Assembly (NCBI GenBank): GCA_023430775.1
Contig: JAEYYY010000426.1
Coordinates: 1 to 19,606 of the forward strand
Length of the DNA stretch: 19,606 nt
Source of the DNA: Pseudomonadota bacterium
Lineage (GTDB): Bacteria > Myxococcota_A > Polyangia > Haliangiales > Haliangiaceae
Direction of reading: 5' to 3'
The position numbers were made by a program, and so were the translations under genes. Under the pieces are notes generated by a model. The model ran no database searches. It was not told where the DNA came from and saw only the letters and a program-made list of their open reading frames with translations. This document shows, in pieces, positions 1-6,839 of this stretch (position 1 is the first letter of the stretch; each line of letters starts with the position of its first letter).

Positions 1-503
1 GTCGCTGGGGGATCATCCGCGGTGCCAAGAACGCCATCGGCGCCGGGATTTCTGTCGTCGGCGGTACCGGCAATTCCGTCCGGGCCGTCGAGGGGATCGA
101 CAAATGGATCGTCGGCGAGCGTGGCGAGGTGCGCGCGGAGCTTGCTGTTGCCGATCTCGCGCGCGGCGTAGCTCGCCTGCGCGGGGCCTTTGACGGCGTA
201 GATGTGGCCGACGCCCTCGGCGCCGAGCTTCTCGTTCACCAGCTCGGTCGCCCAGCTCGCCGAATGAACGAGGCGCGCGGTGTAACCGCCGTACGCGATC
301 ACGATCGCGTTGCCGGCGTTGACTCGCTGGTAGACGACGCCGTTACCGATGCTCTCCCACGTGGCGCCGTCGGCCTTGCCGCCCGCCAGGTCGTTCAGCT
401 CGTCGAGCTGATCGGCATCGTCGAATTCGTCCTCCTCGGTACCGCACGCAACAATGGTGAGGGCCAACACGGGACCGAGGAGGCGGCGGACACGCTCGAG
501 CAC
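1..503 (-). CDS. Secreted lipoprotein, 3' end outside window (partial)
   Basis: This frame is open from a GTG at 503 to the left edge (about 167 codons). The N-terminus is a classic lipoprotein signal: basic VLERVRR, a hydrophobic stretch, then the lipobox TIVAC with Cys at residue 20, followed by an acidic linker (GTEEDEFDDADQLDELNDLAGGKADG). This predicts a lipid-anchored envelope protein. The middle (GNGVVYQRVNAGNAIVIAYGGYTARLVH...) matches no family I can name. Near the edge there are two copies of a DGxxGTADD motif (DGIAGTADD and DGVLGTADD), an Asp-rich pattern resembling calcium-binding repeats in surface proteins. The start is chosen because no in-frame start lies closely upstream and the signal peptide begins there; no clear Shine-Dalgarno is visible. 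Function unknown. Confidence 0.75.
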   Translation of the reverse strand, partial: MLERVRRLLGPVLALTIVACGTEEDEFDDADQLDELNDLAGGKADGATWESIGNGVVYQRVNAGNAIVIAYGGYTARLVHSASWATELVNEKLGAEGVGHIYAVKGPAQASYAAREIGNSKLRAHLATLADDPFVDPLDGPDGIAGTADDRNPGADGVLGTADDPPA

Positions 504-678
504 GACCCGCGCACCTACAAGGTCCGCGCCACCTGCCCGGTGACGAGCGGCTGCCGTGGTCGGCGAGAGTCCGCGCGGTTGCCCGAGCGTCGACGAGAGT
601 TGCGCCCGCCCGTGGTTGCGGCTGCCCACCTGGTGATGGGAACGGCGCTCCCCACGGGTCGATTGTCATCGCGCACGT

Positions 679-1010
679 GGCTGCACGATCAGCCGGCGCG
701 GATGCGCATCGGTGGCCGTCGGGCGCGGCGAGTCGAGGCTGCACGATCAGCCCGGCGCGGATGCGCATCGGTGCTGTCGGTGGCGCGGCTGCACGATCAG
801 CCGGCGCGGATGCGCATAGGTGCTGTCGGTGGCGCGGCTGCACGATCAGCCGCGCGGATGCGCATCGGTGCTGTCGGTGGGGCGCGGCTGCACGATCGGC
901 CGAGCGGATGCGCATCGGTGGCCGTCGGTGGGAGCGGCGAGTCCAGTGTGGCTGCACGATCAACCGCGCGGATGCGCATCGGTGCTGTCGGTGGGCGCGG
1001 CGAGTCCAGC
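679..1010. repeat. Intergenic tandem array, six units of 49-64 bp
   Basis: Six imperfect units begin at 679, 737, 787, 836, 886 and 950 (periods 58, 50, 49, 50, 64). Each starts GGCTGCACGATC and contains GCGGATGCGCATCGGTG, whose core GATGCGCATC is a perfect 10 bp palindrome. Units of about 50 bp end in GCTGTCGGTGGCGC; the longer ones (units 1, 5, 6) carry an extra GCGGCGAGTC block. The array fills the gap between the 3' end of the glycerol-1-phosphate dehydrogenase gene (stop at 1169) and the 5' end of the lipoprotein gene at 503. Units are identical-length-conserved rather than interrupted by unique spacers, so it is not a CRISPR array. The flanks 504-678 and 1011-1168 hold no supportable gene. 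Confidence 0.9.
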
Positions 1011-1168
1011 GCGAAGCGCGCATCGGGATGGTTAGTCGAGTGCGACGCGCTTCGTGGCTCTGGCCGCGGGGCAGGCCGGGCGCATGGGAGGCTAACGGCG
1101 AGCTCGAGCTCGAATGTGTTGGTGGTGGTCGGCGACGTCGAGCGCTGTCGGCGCGAGCGCGGCTCTGA

Positions 1169-2443
1169 TCAGTCGCTGTCGGCGGACAGGTCGAGGAACG
1201 TGTAGCGGTTGCGGATCTCTCGCGCGTGCGTGGTCGCGTTCGCCCACAGATCCGCGGGCCACGCGAGGTCGGCCGGCTGGACCGGCGCGCCGGCGGCGAC
1301 GAGTGCGGCACGCAGCGTGGCGGCGTCGACGTGGATCGCGCTGATCCGCGTGCGGATCGCGTCCCACTGCGAGGTGAGGCGTGCGTTGAGCGCATCGAGA
1401 CGCGGCCCGGCGAAGCGCTTGTGCTCGAGCTCGCGCCAGCAGGTCTCGCCGACGATCGGGCCGAAATGCGCGATCACCGCCTCGCGATCGATCAGTGCGG
1501 TGTGGAGGCGAGGCGGCCGATCGCGATCGAGCAGCCGCTCCTGGATGCCGACCATGTGCGCCGTGCACACGGCGATCTGCTCGCCGTGGAATCGCGGCGC
1601 GATCGACGCGGGTCGCATCATGTCGACGTAGTGGCTGATCAGGTGCTCGCCCTGGCTCGCCGGATACGAGCCGTTGCAGATCGTCATGCCGAAGCCCGAC
1701 AGCACGAGGATGCGCACGAGGTGGCGCATGGTCGCGAGGTCGCCGGAGAGCAACGCCGGTGTGCTCGTGAACAGGTCGCGCTCGTCGGCGGCGAGCAGCG
1801 CGAACGGGGTCTCGCGATAGGGCGTGTCGAGCACGAGGTGCGAGAGCAACCAGTCGGCCTGCGCCGTCGGACGACACGCGCTGTCGCCGAGGCCGGCACC
1901 GATCAGCCGCGCCGGTGCCGCGGCGAGGATCTTCAGATCGAAGTACACGCCGAGCGGGGTGCGCGTGCGATACGAGGTCTTGATCCCGCCGCTCGTGATC
2001 GACGCCGACACCGAGCAGTAGCCGTTCATCGACGGCGCGGTCGCGAACACCGCCTGCGGGCAGCCGTGGCGAAACGCGGCCAGCTTGGTGAGGTCGTTGA
2101 GCGTGCCGGATCCCACCGCGACGACGAGATCGGTCCCCGGCGCGAGCGCGGCGACGAGACGATCGACGGTGGCATCGTCGGCGCGCGGTGCATCGAGCAC
2201 GATCGACTGCACGGTGAACCGCGCGAGTGCGCACTCGATGCGCGCGCCGAGGATCGCGTGCGTCGTGCGATCGGAGACCACCGCGACGCGCCGGCCAGCT
2301 CCGAGCGCCGCGATCAGATCGACCTCGTGACCGGCGAGCGAATCCTCGATCACCACCGCACGCGACTCGGCCGCCAGCAGCTCGCCAGACTCGGGATCCG
2401 GGTACTGACCCGCGAGCAAGAGCGCGATCGGATCAGCAGACAT
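1169..2443 (-). CDS. egsA: sn-glycerol-1-phosphate dehydrogenase (AraM/EgsA type)
   Basis: This is a 424-residue member of the iron-containing-alcohol-dehydrogenase fold. It is expected to reduce dihydroxyacetone phosphate to sn-glycerol-1-phosphate with NAD(P)H in the cytoplasm. Visible landmarks are the nucleotide-binding loop GSGTLNDLTK (111-120), the APSMNGYCSVSASIT motif (136-150), and candidate metal ligands Asp187 (GLGDS), His267 (GEHLISHY) and His286 (RFHGEQ), which match the Asp-His-His triad of the family. Length fits bacterial AraM-like enzymes. The ATG at 2443 is chosen because a strong GAGGTGGGG Shine-Dalgarno lies 7 nt upstream; a longer in-frame extension to 2755 lacks conserved sequence. 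G1P is the archaeal lipid backbone, but Bacillus also makes it, for heptaprenyl lipids. No lipid synthase is recognised here. The downstream side carries the 679-1010 array. Confidence 0.92.
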   Translation of the reverse strand: MSADPIALLLAGQYPDPESGELLAAESRAVVIEDSLAGHEVDLIAALGAGRRVAVVSDRTTHAILGARIECALARFTVQSIVLDAPRADDATVDRLVAALAPGTDLVVAVGSGTLNDLTKLAAFRHGCPQAVFATAPSMNGYCSVSASITSGGIKTSYRTRTPLGVYFDLKILAAAPARLIGAGLGDSACRPTAQADWLLSHLVLDTPYRETPFALLAADERDLFTSTPALLSGDLATMRHLVRILVLSGFGMTICNGSYPASQGEHLISHYVDMMRPASIAPRFHGEQIAVCTAHMVGIQERLLDRDRPPRLHTALIDREAVIAHFGPIVGETCWRELEHKRFAGPRLDALNARLTSQWDAIRTRISAIHVDAATLRAALVAAGAPVQPADLAWPADLWANATTHAREIRNRYTFLDLSADSD

Positions 2444-2818
2444 CGAGTCCCCACCTCGAGATACGGCGGCCAGTAACCGTCCTCCGGGTAATCGGTGCTG
2501 GCGGCGCAGCCAGAGAGACCGAAGTCCGCTGCTCGAGAACTGGGGACGGTGCCCGATCGCGAGAGCTCCGGGGCCAGCCATGGTTGGCGGGCCTTCCGGC
2601 TTCTGCGTGATCAGACAGAGCTGGTCGACCAGCGTGTTCGCCGAGAGCAACCCGCAGCGGTTGACCGAGGACGGCGACGATCGCCCGATGTAAACCACCA
2701 CGGGAACGATCGCTTCCACGCGATGCGATGGCAGCAGCGATGCCGTGCACGCCATCCCCGCCGGCGGTGGTCTCGCGCAAGCGGGCGATCGACCGCCACC
2801 ACCCGCTCGTTCGCGATC
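2444..2818. other. Gene-free leader of the G1P dehydrogenase gene
   Basis: Open frames exist on both strands, but their products are Arg/Ser/Pro-rich and show no domain, signal peptide or ribosome-binding site. I see no clear promoter hexamers or terminator. Treated as non-coding leader or upstream region of the leftward gene starting at 2443. Confidence 0.5.
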
Positions 2819-2999
2819 CGCGCACTTGCGGCGCTCCCCTACGAGGTCTCTTCTTGGCGAGATGTCTAGACGGTCTAGACGGTCTAGACATCTCGCCGAA
2901 AAGAGACCTCGAGGTGGAGGTCGCTAACGTCGCGAAATCGAGAACGTCCGAAGTACGGACAGCGGACTGCTGCGAAGCGCGCACTTGCGGCGCTCCCCT
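2819..2999. repeat. Exact 22 bp direct repeats (2819-2840 and 2978-2999)
   Basis: The same 22 bp, containing ACTTGCGGCGCTCCCCT, occurs twice with a 159 bp period. The first copy ends one base before the long palindrome at 2842; the second ends one base before the 33 bp tandem array at 3001. Between them, besides the palindrome, is a small perfect hairpin GTCCG-AAGTA-CGGAC at 2946-2960. The arrangement could be the footprint of an insertion or a duplicated processing/recombination site, but no transposase or integrase is present. Confidence 0.85.
2842..2911. repeat. 70 bp near-perfect palindrome with three GTCTAGAC boxes
   Basis: The arms 2842-2871 and 2882-2911 are inverted copies matching at 28 of 30 positions; the centre 2872-2881 is itself built on GTCTAGAC. 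The 8 bp palindrome GTCTAGAC occurs three times with a 9 bp period (starting at 2864, 2873 and 2882). As RNA this would fold into a very stable hairpin on either strand; as DNA it could be a cruciform or a multi-site operator. No T-run follows on either side, so a standard intrinsic terminator is not supported. Confidence 0.9.
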
Positions 3000-3000
3000 G

Positions 3001-3283
3001 GGCATCGAGGAGAACTGGGTCGCGTCAGCCGCAGGCATCGAGGAGAGCTGGGGCGCATCAGCCGCAGGCATCGAGGAGCGCTGTGGCGCATCAGCCGCAG
3101 GCATAGAGGGGTGCTGGGGCGCATCAGCCGCAGGCATCGAGGAGTGCTGGGGCGCATCAGGCGCAGGCATCGAGGAGCGCTGTGGCGCATCAGGCGCAGG
3201 CAGCGAGGAGTGCTGGGGCGCATCAGCCGCAGGCATCGAGGAGTGCTGGGTCGCATCAAGCGCAGGCATCGAGGACTGCTTTC
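3001..3283. repeat. 33 bp tandem array, 8.5 units, spanning a gene's stop codon
   Basis: Eight full 33 bp units (3001-3264) and a partial ninth begin with GGCATCGAGGAG and end in GCGCATCAGCCGCA, with only a few substitutions per unit and no length variation. The TGA stop of the leftward TIM-barrel gene (3256-3258) lies in unit 8, so the gene's last codons are encoded by the array, and each unit carries a TGA at the equivalent place or close to it on the minus strand. Because 33 is a multiple of 3, both strands stay open as 11-residue repeats (minus-strand MPAADAPQHSS). The ATG of that minus-strand frame overlaps the upstream gene's end, but downstream sequence does not look coding, so I treat the array as non-coding. 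Confidence 0.9.
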
Positions 3284-3924
3284 AGCTGAGAGCGCAGCGA
3301 GCCGACGTGCGGCGCAAACGAGCCATCGAACGCCGCCGATCCGACGGTGAAGGCATTTGCGCCGGCTCCGGCGAGTGCGCGGATCTGGTCCGGCTTGCAG
3401 ACGCCCCCGGCGACGAGCAGCGTGCCGCCATCGAGCGCATCGCGCGCGGCGCGGACGAGCTCGATCGGATCCGCATCGGTCGCGCGATAGGCGAGCAGGT
3501 CGACACCGGCGGCGCCGAGCGAGCGCGCGCGCCGACAATCGGCGGCGATCTGCGAGGGCGAGCCGCGCAGCTTCGTCGGGTGATCGAACGGCGTGCCCGG
3601 AAACGGCAGGTACTGCACGCCCGTGTTGGCGAGGATCGCCAGCGTCTCTTCGATCTGCGTGCCGCCGAGCAGGCGATCGACGCCGAGCTCGCGCGCGACT
3701 CTCGCCGACTGCAGGGCGGTCTCCTGCGACGTGCTGACCACCTCGAGATAGCTGGTCGCGCCGAGCTCCTTGATCTTGCGATGCAGCGCGTGCGCGGCGG
3801 CCGGCTCGATGCCGACATCCTTGAAGCCGATGTGGCGGAGGCCGAGCGAGCGAACGTCGTCGAGCACGTCGAGCGCATCGGCGACCGTGCGGTCGGCGCG
3901 CGTCAGCATGAACACGAAGTCCAT
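3256..3924 (-). CDS. TIM-barrel phosphate-binding-type protein, substrate unknown
   Basis: The product has 222 residues with regular beta-alpha alternation. It begins MDFVFMLTRADRTV, has an early strand with GLRHIGFKDVG (28-38), then TSYLEVVSTS (57-66), DRLLGGTQ (83-90), YLPFPGTPF (105-113), VDLLAYR (141-147), and ends with LLVAGGVCKPDQI (169-181) and GANAFTVGSAAFDG (188-201). The last two resemble the phosphate-gripping loops of ribulose-phosphate-binding barrels (HisA/TrpF/NanE/epimerase type). No catalytic signature assigns a reaction. It lies upstream of, and in the same orientation as, the G1P dehydrogenase gene, but 800 bp of repeats separate them, so co-transcription is doubtful. Start ATG 3924 has TACATT six bases upstream (leaderless-like). 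Its 3' end lies in the 33 bp array. Confidence 0.8.
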   Translation of the reverse strand: MDFVFMLTRADRTVADALDVLDDVRSLGLRHIGFKDVGIEPAAAHALHRKIKELGATSYLEVVSTSQETALQSARVARELGVDRLLGGTQIEETLAILANTGVQYLPFPGTPFDHPTKLRGSPSQIAADCRRARSLGAAGVDLLAYRATDADPIELVRAARDALDGGTLLVAGGVCKPDQIRALAGAGANAFTVGSAAFDGSFAPHVGSLRSQLKAVLDACA

Positions 3925-4282
3925 GCCGCGAATGTACGCGGCCTCCGCACCCCGCGCGATGTCACTTCCAGTGGATCGACGACGGCACACGTCGCGAAGG
4001 CGACGGCCGTTGCCGATTCGTGACCAGCCATCCGAACGGAACAAGCGGTCGGCTTTCGCCAGCCTCCAGGATCTGAAGGTGCTCGAACGTGCTCGCGGGC
4101 GTGGACGGCACCGAGCGGCGCGAGCGCCGAGCCGAACGGGCAGTCGTCAAGAGACGATCAGGAACGACGCGGATCGCGACTCGTCGGCCGACAAGCAAGA
4201 CATCGGGATAGTCGTCAGACAGCTGTCAGGTTTGGTGGCGACGCGGGTTGCGACGGATCGTCATCGACGGCACAACGACGTC
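3925..4282. other. Divergent intergenic region, no gene
   Basis: This 358 bp stretch separates the leftward TIM-barrel gene from the rightward macrodomain gene. Translations in all frames are Arg-rich and featureless. A perfect 10 bp palindrome GACAGCTGTC lies at 4218-4227 (wider context CAGACAGCTGTCAG), a plausible operator upstream of the macrodomain gene. Importantly, no DarT-like toxin gene is present here. Confidence 0.5.
3931..3936 (-). promoter_or_regulatory. Putative -10 (TACATT) of a leaderless transcript
   Basis: On the minus strand TACATT is followed by CGCGGC and then the ATG at 3924. No Shine-Dalgarno sits between them, so transcription would begin at or next to the start codon. 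Confidence 0.4.
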
Positions 4283-4729
4283 GTGATCGAGGAGTCGAGT
4301 GGTGACCTGTTTGCTGCGAGTACCGACGCGGTGGTCAACGCGGTCAACTGCGCCGGTGTGATGGGCAAGGGCCTGGCACTCGCGTTCAAGAAGCGGTTTC
4401 CCGACAACTTCGCCGCGTACAAGCGGGCGTGCGACGCCGGCGCGGTGGCGATCGGCAAGATGTTCGTGGTCGAGCGCGCGGACGCGCCGCGCTGGATCAT
4501 CAACTTTCCGACCAAGCGGCACTGGAGAGGTGCGAGCACGCTCGCCGATGTGAAGAGCGGGCTCGTCGATCTGGTGGACCAGGTCGAGCGGCGCGGCATC
4601 CGGTCGATTGCGATCCCCGCACTCGGGTGCGGGCTGGGTGGGCTGCGCTGGGAGGACGTGCGGCCAGCGATCGTGGAGGCGTGTGAACGGTGGCCGGCGG
4701 TGCGCTGCGTGCTGTTTCCACCCCGCTGA
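4283..4729 (+). CDS. Stand-alone DarG-type macrodomain protein
   Basis: The 148-residue product is almost entirely one macrodomain, which binds ADP-ribose and in the DarG/TARG1 branch removes ADP-ribose from modified bases or acidic residues. Visible motifs are GDLF (7-10), NAVNCAGVMGKGLALAFKKRFP from residue 19, WIINFPTKRHWRG (71-83) and the second ligand loop IPALGCGLGGL. Lys78 in FPTKRHW appears to correspond to the catalytic lysine of DarG, by my recollection of the family alignment. DarG proteins normally carry a second C-terminal domain and lie beside the DarT toxin; both are missing. GTG 4283 is chosen because it begins the first beta strand; an in-frame GTG at 4235 would add 16 unconserved residues. 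The next gene may be co-transcribed. Confidence 0.9.
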   Translation: MIEESSGDLFAASTDAVVNAVNCAGVMGKGLALAFKKRFPDNFAAYKRACDAGAVAIGKMFVVERADAPRWIINFPTKRHWRGASTLADVKSGLVDLVDQVERRGIRSIAIPALGCGLGGLRWEDVRPAIVEACERWPAVRCVLFPPR

Positions 4730-4802
4730 GTGGACATCCCTCCTGCACCTCTCGGGCTTGTACTGGTCGTGCGACCATGGCGTGCTGTTTCCACCACGCT
4801 GA
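4707..4802 (+). repeat. 23 bp direct repeat covering the macrodomain gene's stop codon
   Basis: Positions 4707-4729 and 4780-4802 differ at one of 23 bases (period 73 bp) and share GTGCTGTTTCCACC followed by CGCTGA. Copy 1 encodes the C-terminus CVLFPPR and stop of the macrodomain gene. Copy 2 ends in CTGATGG, where its TGA overlaps the ATG of the next gene at 4802. This looks like an ancestral TGATG stop-start junction separated by a later 73 bp duplication. Confidence 0.75.
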
Positions 4803-6751
4803 TGGCCGACACCTACAACCTCGGGCTCGCGGATCTGCGCCTGATCGCGCGCGATCACGGGGAGCTGGTGTACTCGACGGACACGCACTCGGTGTTCGTC
4901 GACGCGAACCAGTGGCCACCACGCCAGGTGAGGCGCGACTGGCCGGTGCGCTTCGCGGCGCGGCAGACGCGCGGCGGCAAGCTCGACGGAGCATGGCTGG
5001 TGTACACGACCGTCGACCCGGGCCGGCAGCGCTGGACCCTGAAGCTGTTCGAGACGATCTGCGCGGAGGAGCCGCTGCGCGACGATCCGGACCCGATGCC
5101 GTTTCGCGACTTCTCGCCGTTTCTCGGCGAGCTCGACGAGGCGACCCGGGCACGTGAGTCCGAGAGCTGGCACCGGATCGAGAGCTTCGCGCTGTGTGGA
5201 CCGTTGCCGGTGGTGGTGCCGCGGTATTGCGGCCTCGGCGGGCATCGACGTCCGTGGGTGTGGCGAGCGGGTGTGTGGGCCGAGGATCCGTCGCTGCCGG
5301 CGATCGAGAAGACGCTCGCGGAGGCGGCGTCGACGTTCGTGGCGCCATGCGTGTCGATGCACAGCGGCTACATCCTGGTCTGGCAGGGGCGGCTGTACAT
5401 GCCGATGACCGATCACTTCGTCGACTACTGCGCGGCGCCGGTGACGCTCGGGCGCGATCGCGGTCCGCCGGTGCCGACGAGCGAGGGTGGATTGTTCGCG
5501 CTGCAAGGGACGCAGCTCGTCGAGATTCACATCGATCACGTGCGCGAGCATCTGCCGGGCATTGGCGTTCACTCGGTGATGGCCGGCCCGACCGGCGCGG
5601 TGATCGTGGATAGCGACGGCGGATGGTTGCTGTACGACCCGACGGACTGCGAGATCGCCGAGCTCGCACCGATCATGGCCGAGTACGAGATCGCGGGCGC
5701 GGCGAGCGATGGCTCGCTGATCCTGTTCCGGCAGGAGCACGCCACGCTACGGCGGGTGACGCCGGAGCAGCTCGCGGCGCTGGCGTGGCGAGCGGTGGAC
5801 GCGGCGACGGAGCCACCGGCTCCACCGGTACGGATCCTCGATCATCACGGCGCTGCATCACGGCCGATCACCGCCGGCGTTGGCGACATCGTGATCAACT
5901 GCGCCGCCGATGCGGTGCGGTTCTGGAACCTCGACATTCCATCGTTCAAGGTGCCGCAGCCGGGGATCGCGATCGCGGTGCGCGGCGATCGCGTGGGCGT
6001 GCTCGACCAGCGCGGCGTGTTGCACCAGCTCGAGCTGAGCACGGGGGCGAACGCCCGCGGCGGGCTGTTGATCACGGGGCGGCCGCGGTCGCTACTCGCG
6101 ACGCACGATCGCTGGTTCGTGATCGGCGAGGACGCGGTGTGGAGCGTCGGCGACAACATCGAGCGCATCGCCGTGGAGGGCGCCTTCGCCGCGGCGGCGG
6201 ATCCCGCTGACGGCACGCTCGTGATCCTCGCCGAGGATCGCCGGCTCGCGCGGTGGGAAGCCGGACAGCTGTTCGACATCCCGGAGTCGGCCGAGCAGCT
6301 GGTCGCGATCGCGGCGCTCGGCGGTCGCCGGTTCGTGTGCGCGGGCGAGCGCAATCTGTTCCTGCTCGATCTCGCGCAGCTCGAGCTCGAGGCGCTGTAC
6401 GCGCAGAACGAGTCGCCGTTCCTCGCGGCTTCGCCGAACGGCAAGTCGATCGCGTGGGCGACGCACCAGAGCGTGACGATCGCCGGCATCGAGGGCAACC
6501 AGCTTCGCGTGATCGAGAGCTCGCACTATCCAGATACCTTCATCGAGCCCGAGGGCGAGCCGCTACGCATTCGCGGCATCGCGTTTCTCGACGACGAGCG
6601 CATCACCGTCGCGATCACCGCAGGCATGGGCGGCGAGATCTTGGACTTCGTCACCAAGAAGACCAAGAAGCTCGATCCCCACCCGGGCGACACCCGCAAC
6701 CGCTATCTCCATACCTGGGCGGGTGTGGTGTACGTGGCCGAGGATCCGTAG
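4802..6751 (+). CDS. Large cytoplasmic beta-propeller-like protein, unknown function
   Basis: The 649-residue product has no signal peptide or membrane segment. The C-terminal 400 residues are a chain of short beta-strand blocks of about 40 residues with WD40-like phrasing (GAVIVDSDGGWLLYD, RVGVLDQRGVLHQLEL, RWFVIGEDAVWSVGD, DGTLVILAEDRRLARWEAG, FVCAGERNLFLLDL, FLAASPNGKSIAWATHQSVTIAGIEG, RIRGIAFLDDERITVAI). That suggests a six- to eight-bladed propeller acting as a binding platform. The N-terminal 230 residues are different and unrecognised. The start at ATG 4802 follows the macrodomain gene by 72 bp; an in-frame ATG at 4730 would place the repeat unit in the protein and is less likely. No Shine-Dalgarno is evident. 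A functional link to the macrodomain is inferred from order only. Confidence 0.8.
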   Translation: MADTYNLGLADLRLIARDHGELVYSTDTHSVFVDANQWPPRQVRRDWPVRFAARQTRGGKLDGAWLVYTTVDPGRQRWTLKLFETICAEEPLRDDPDPMPFRDFSPFLGELDEATRARESESWHRIESFALCGPLPVVVPRYCGLGGHRRPWVWRAGVWAEDPSLPAIEKTLAEAASTFVAPCVSMHSGYILVWQGRLYMPMTDHFVDYCAAPVTLGRDRGPPVPTSEGGLFALQGTQLVEIHIDHVREHLPGIGVHSVMAGPTGAVIVDSDGGWLLYDPTDCEIAELAPIMAEYEIAGAASDGSLILFRQEHATLRRVTPEQLAALAWRAVDAATEPPAPPVRILDHHGAASRPITAGVGDIVINCAADAVRFWNLDIPSFKVPQPGIAIAVRGDRVGVLDQRGVLHQLELSTGANARGGLLITGRPRSLLATHDRWFVIGEDAVWSVGDNIERIAVEGAFAAAADPADGTLVILAEDRRLARWEAGQLFDIPESAEQLVAIAALGGRRFVCAGERNLFLLDLAQLELEALYAQNESPFLAASPNGKSIAWATHQSVTIAGIEGNQLRVIESSHYPDTFIEPEGEPLRIRGIAFLDDERITVAITAGMGGEILDFVTKKTKKLDPHPGDTRNRYLHTWAGVVYVAEDP

Positions 6752-6839
6752 CCGCTTGCGCGAGCGCGCGCGAGGTCTCATAACAACGCACCCGCGAGGC
6801 GTCAGCCACCTCCGGGATCACAACACCGGCTGCGAGTGA

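Noticed and set aside
677..1168. Repeat-derived plus-strand frame (163 residues, ADAHRW/MRIGAVGG repeats)
   Set aside because: The unit lengths (49, 50, 58, 64) shift frame from copy to copy, so no consistent repeat protein is conserved; no ribosome-binding site.
1092..2234. 380-residue minus-strand frame inside the G1P dehydrogenase gene
   Set aside because: Out-of-frame shadow, Arg-rich; the dehydrogenase motifs are in the other minus frame.
2842..2911. Intrinsic terminator
   Set aside because: The stem is ideal in length but no T-run follows on either strand, and it lies far from the flanking gene ends.
2433..3269. 278-residue minus-strand frame beginning with 11-residue MPAADAPQHSS repeats
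   Set aside because: The repeats stay in frame, but after them the product is Arg/Ser-rich, crosses the palindrome and 22 bp repeats, and overlaps the start of the dehydrogenase gene. Listed as an open question in the findings, not as a gene.
679..3283. CRISPR array
   Set aside because: Units abut each other and vary internally; there are no unique spacers between conserved repeats and no cas genes.
3925..4282. DarT toxin gene upstream of the macrodomain gene
   Set aside because: The gap is too short for a 200-residue DarT and no frame shows its motifs.
4707..4802. Degenerate CRISPR repeat pair (73 bp period, GTTTCCACC motif)
   Set aside because: Only two copies, one of which is coding sequence of the macrodomain gene; no leader, no cas genes, no further copies.
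4226..5740. 504-residue minus-strand frame opposite the macrodomain and propeller genes
   Set aside because: His/Arg-rich antisense shadow; the sense strand has clear macrodomain motifs.
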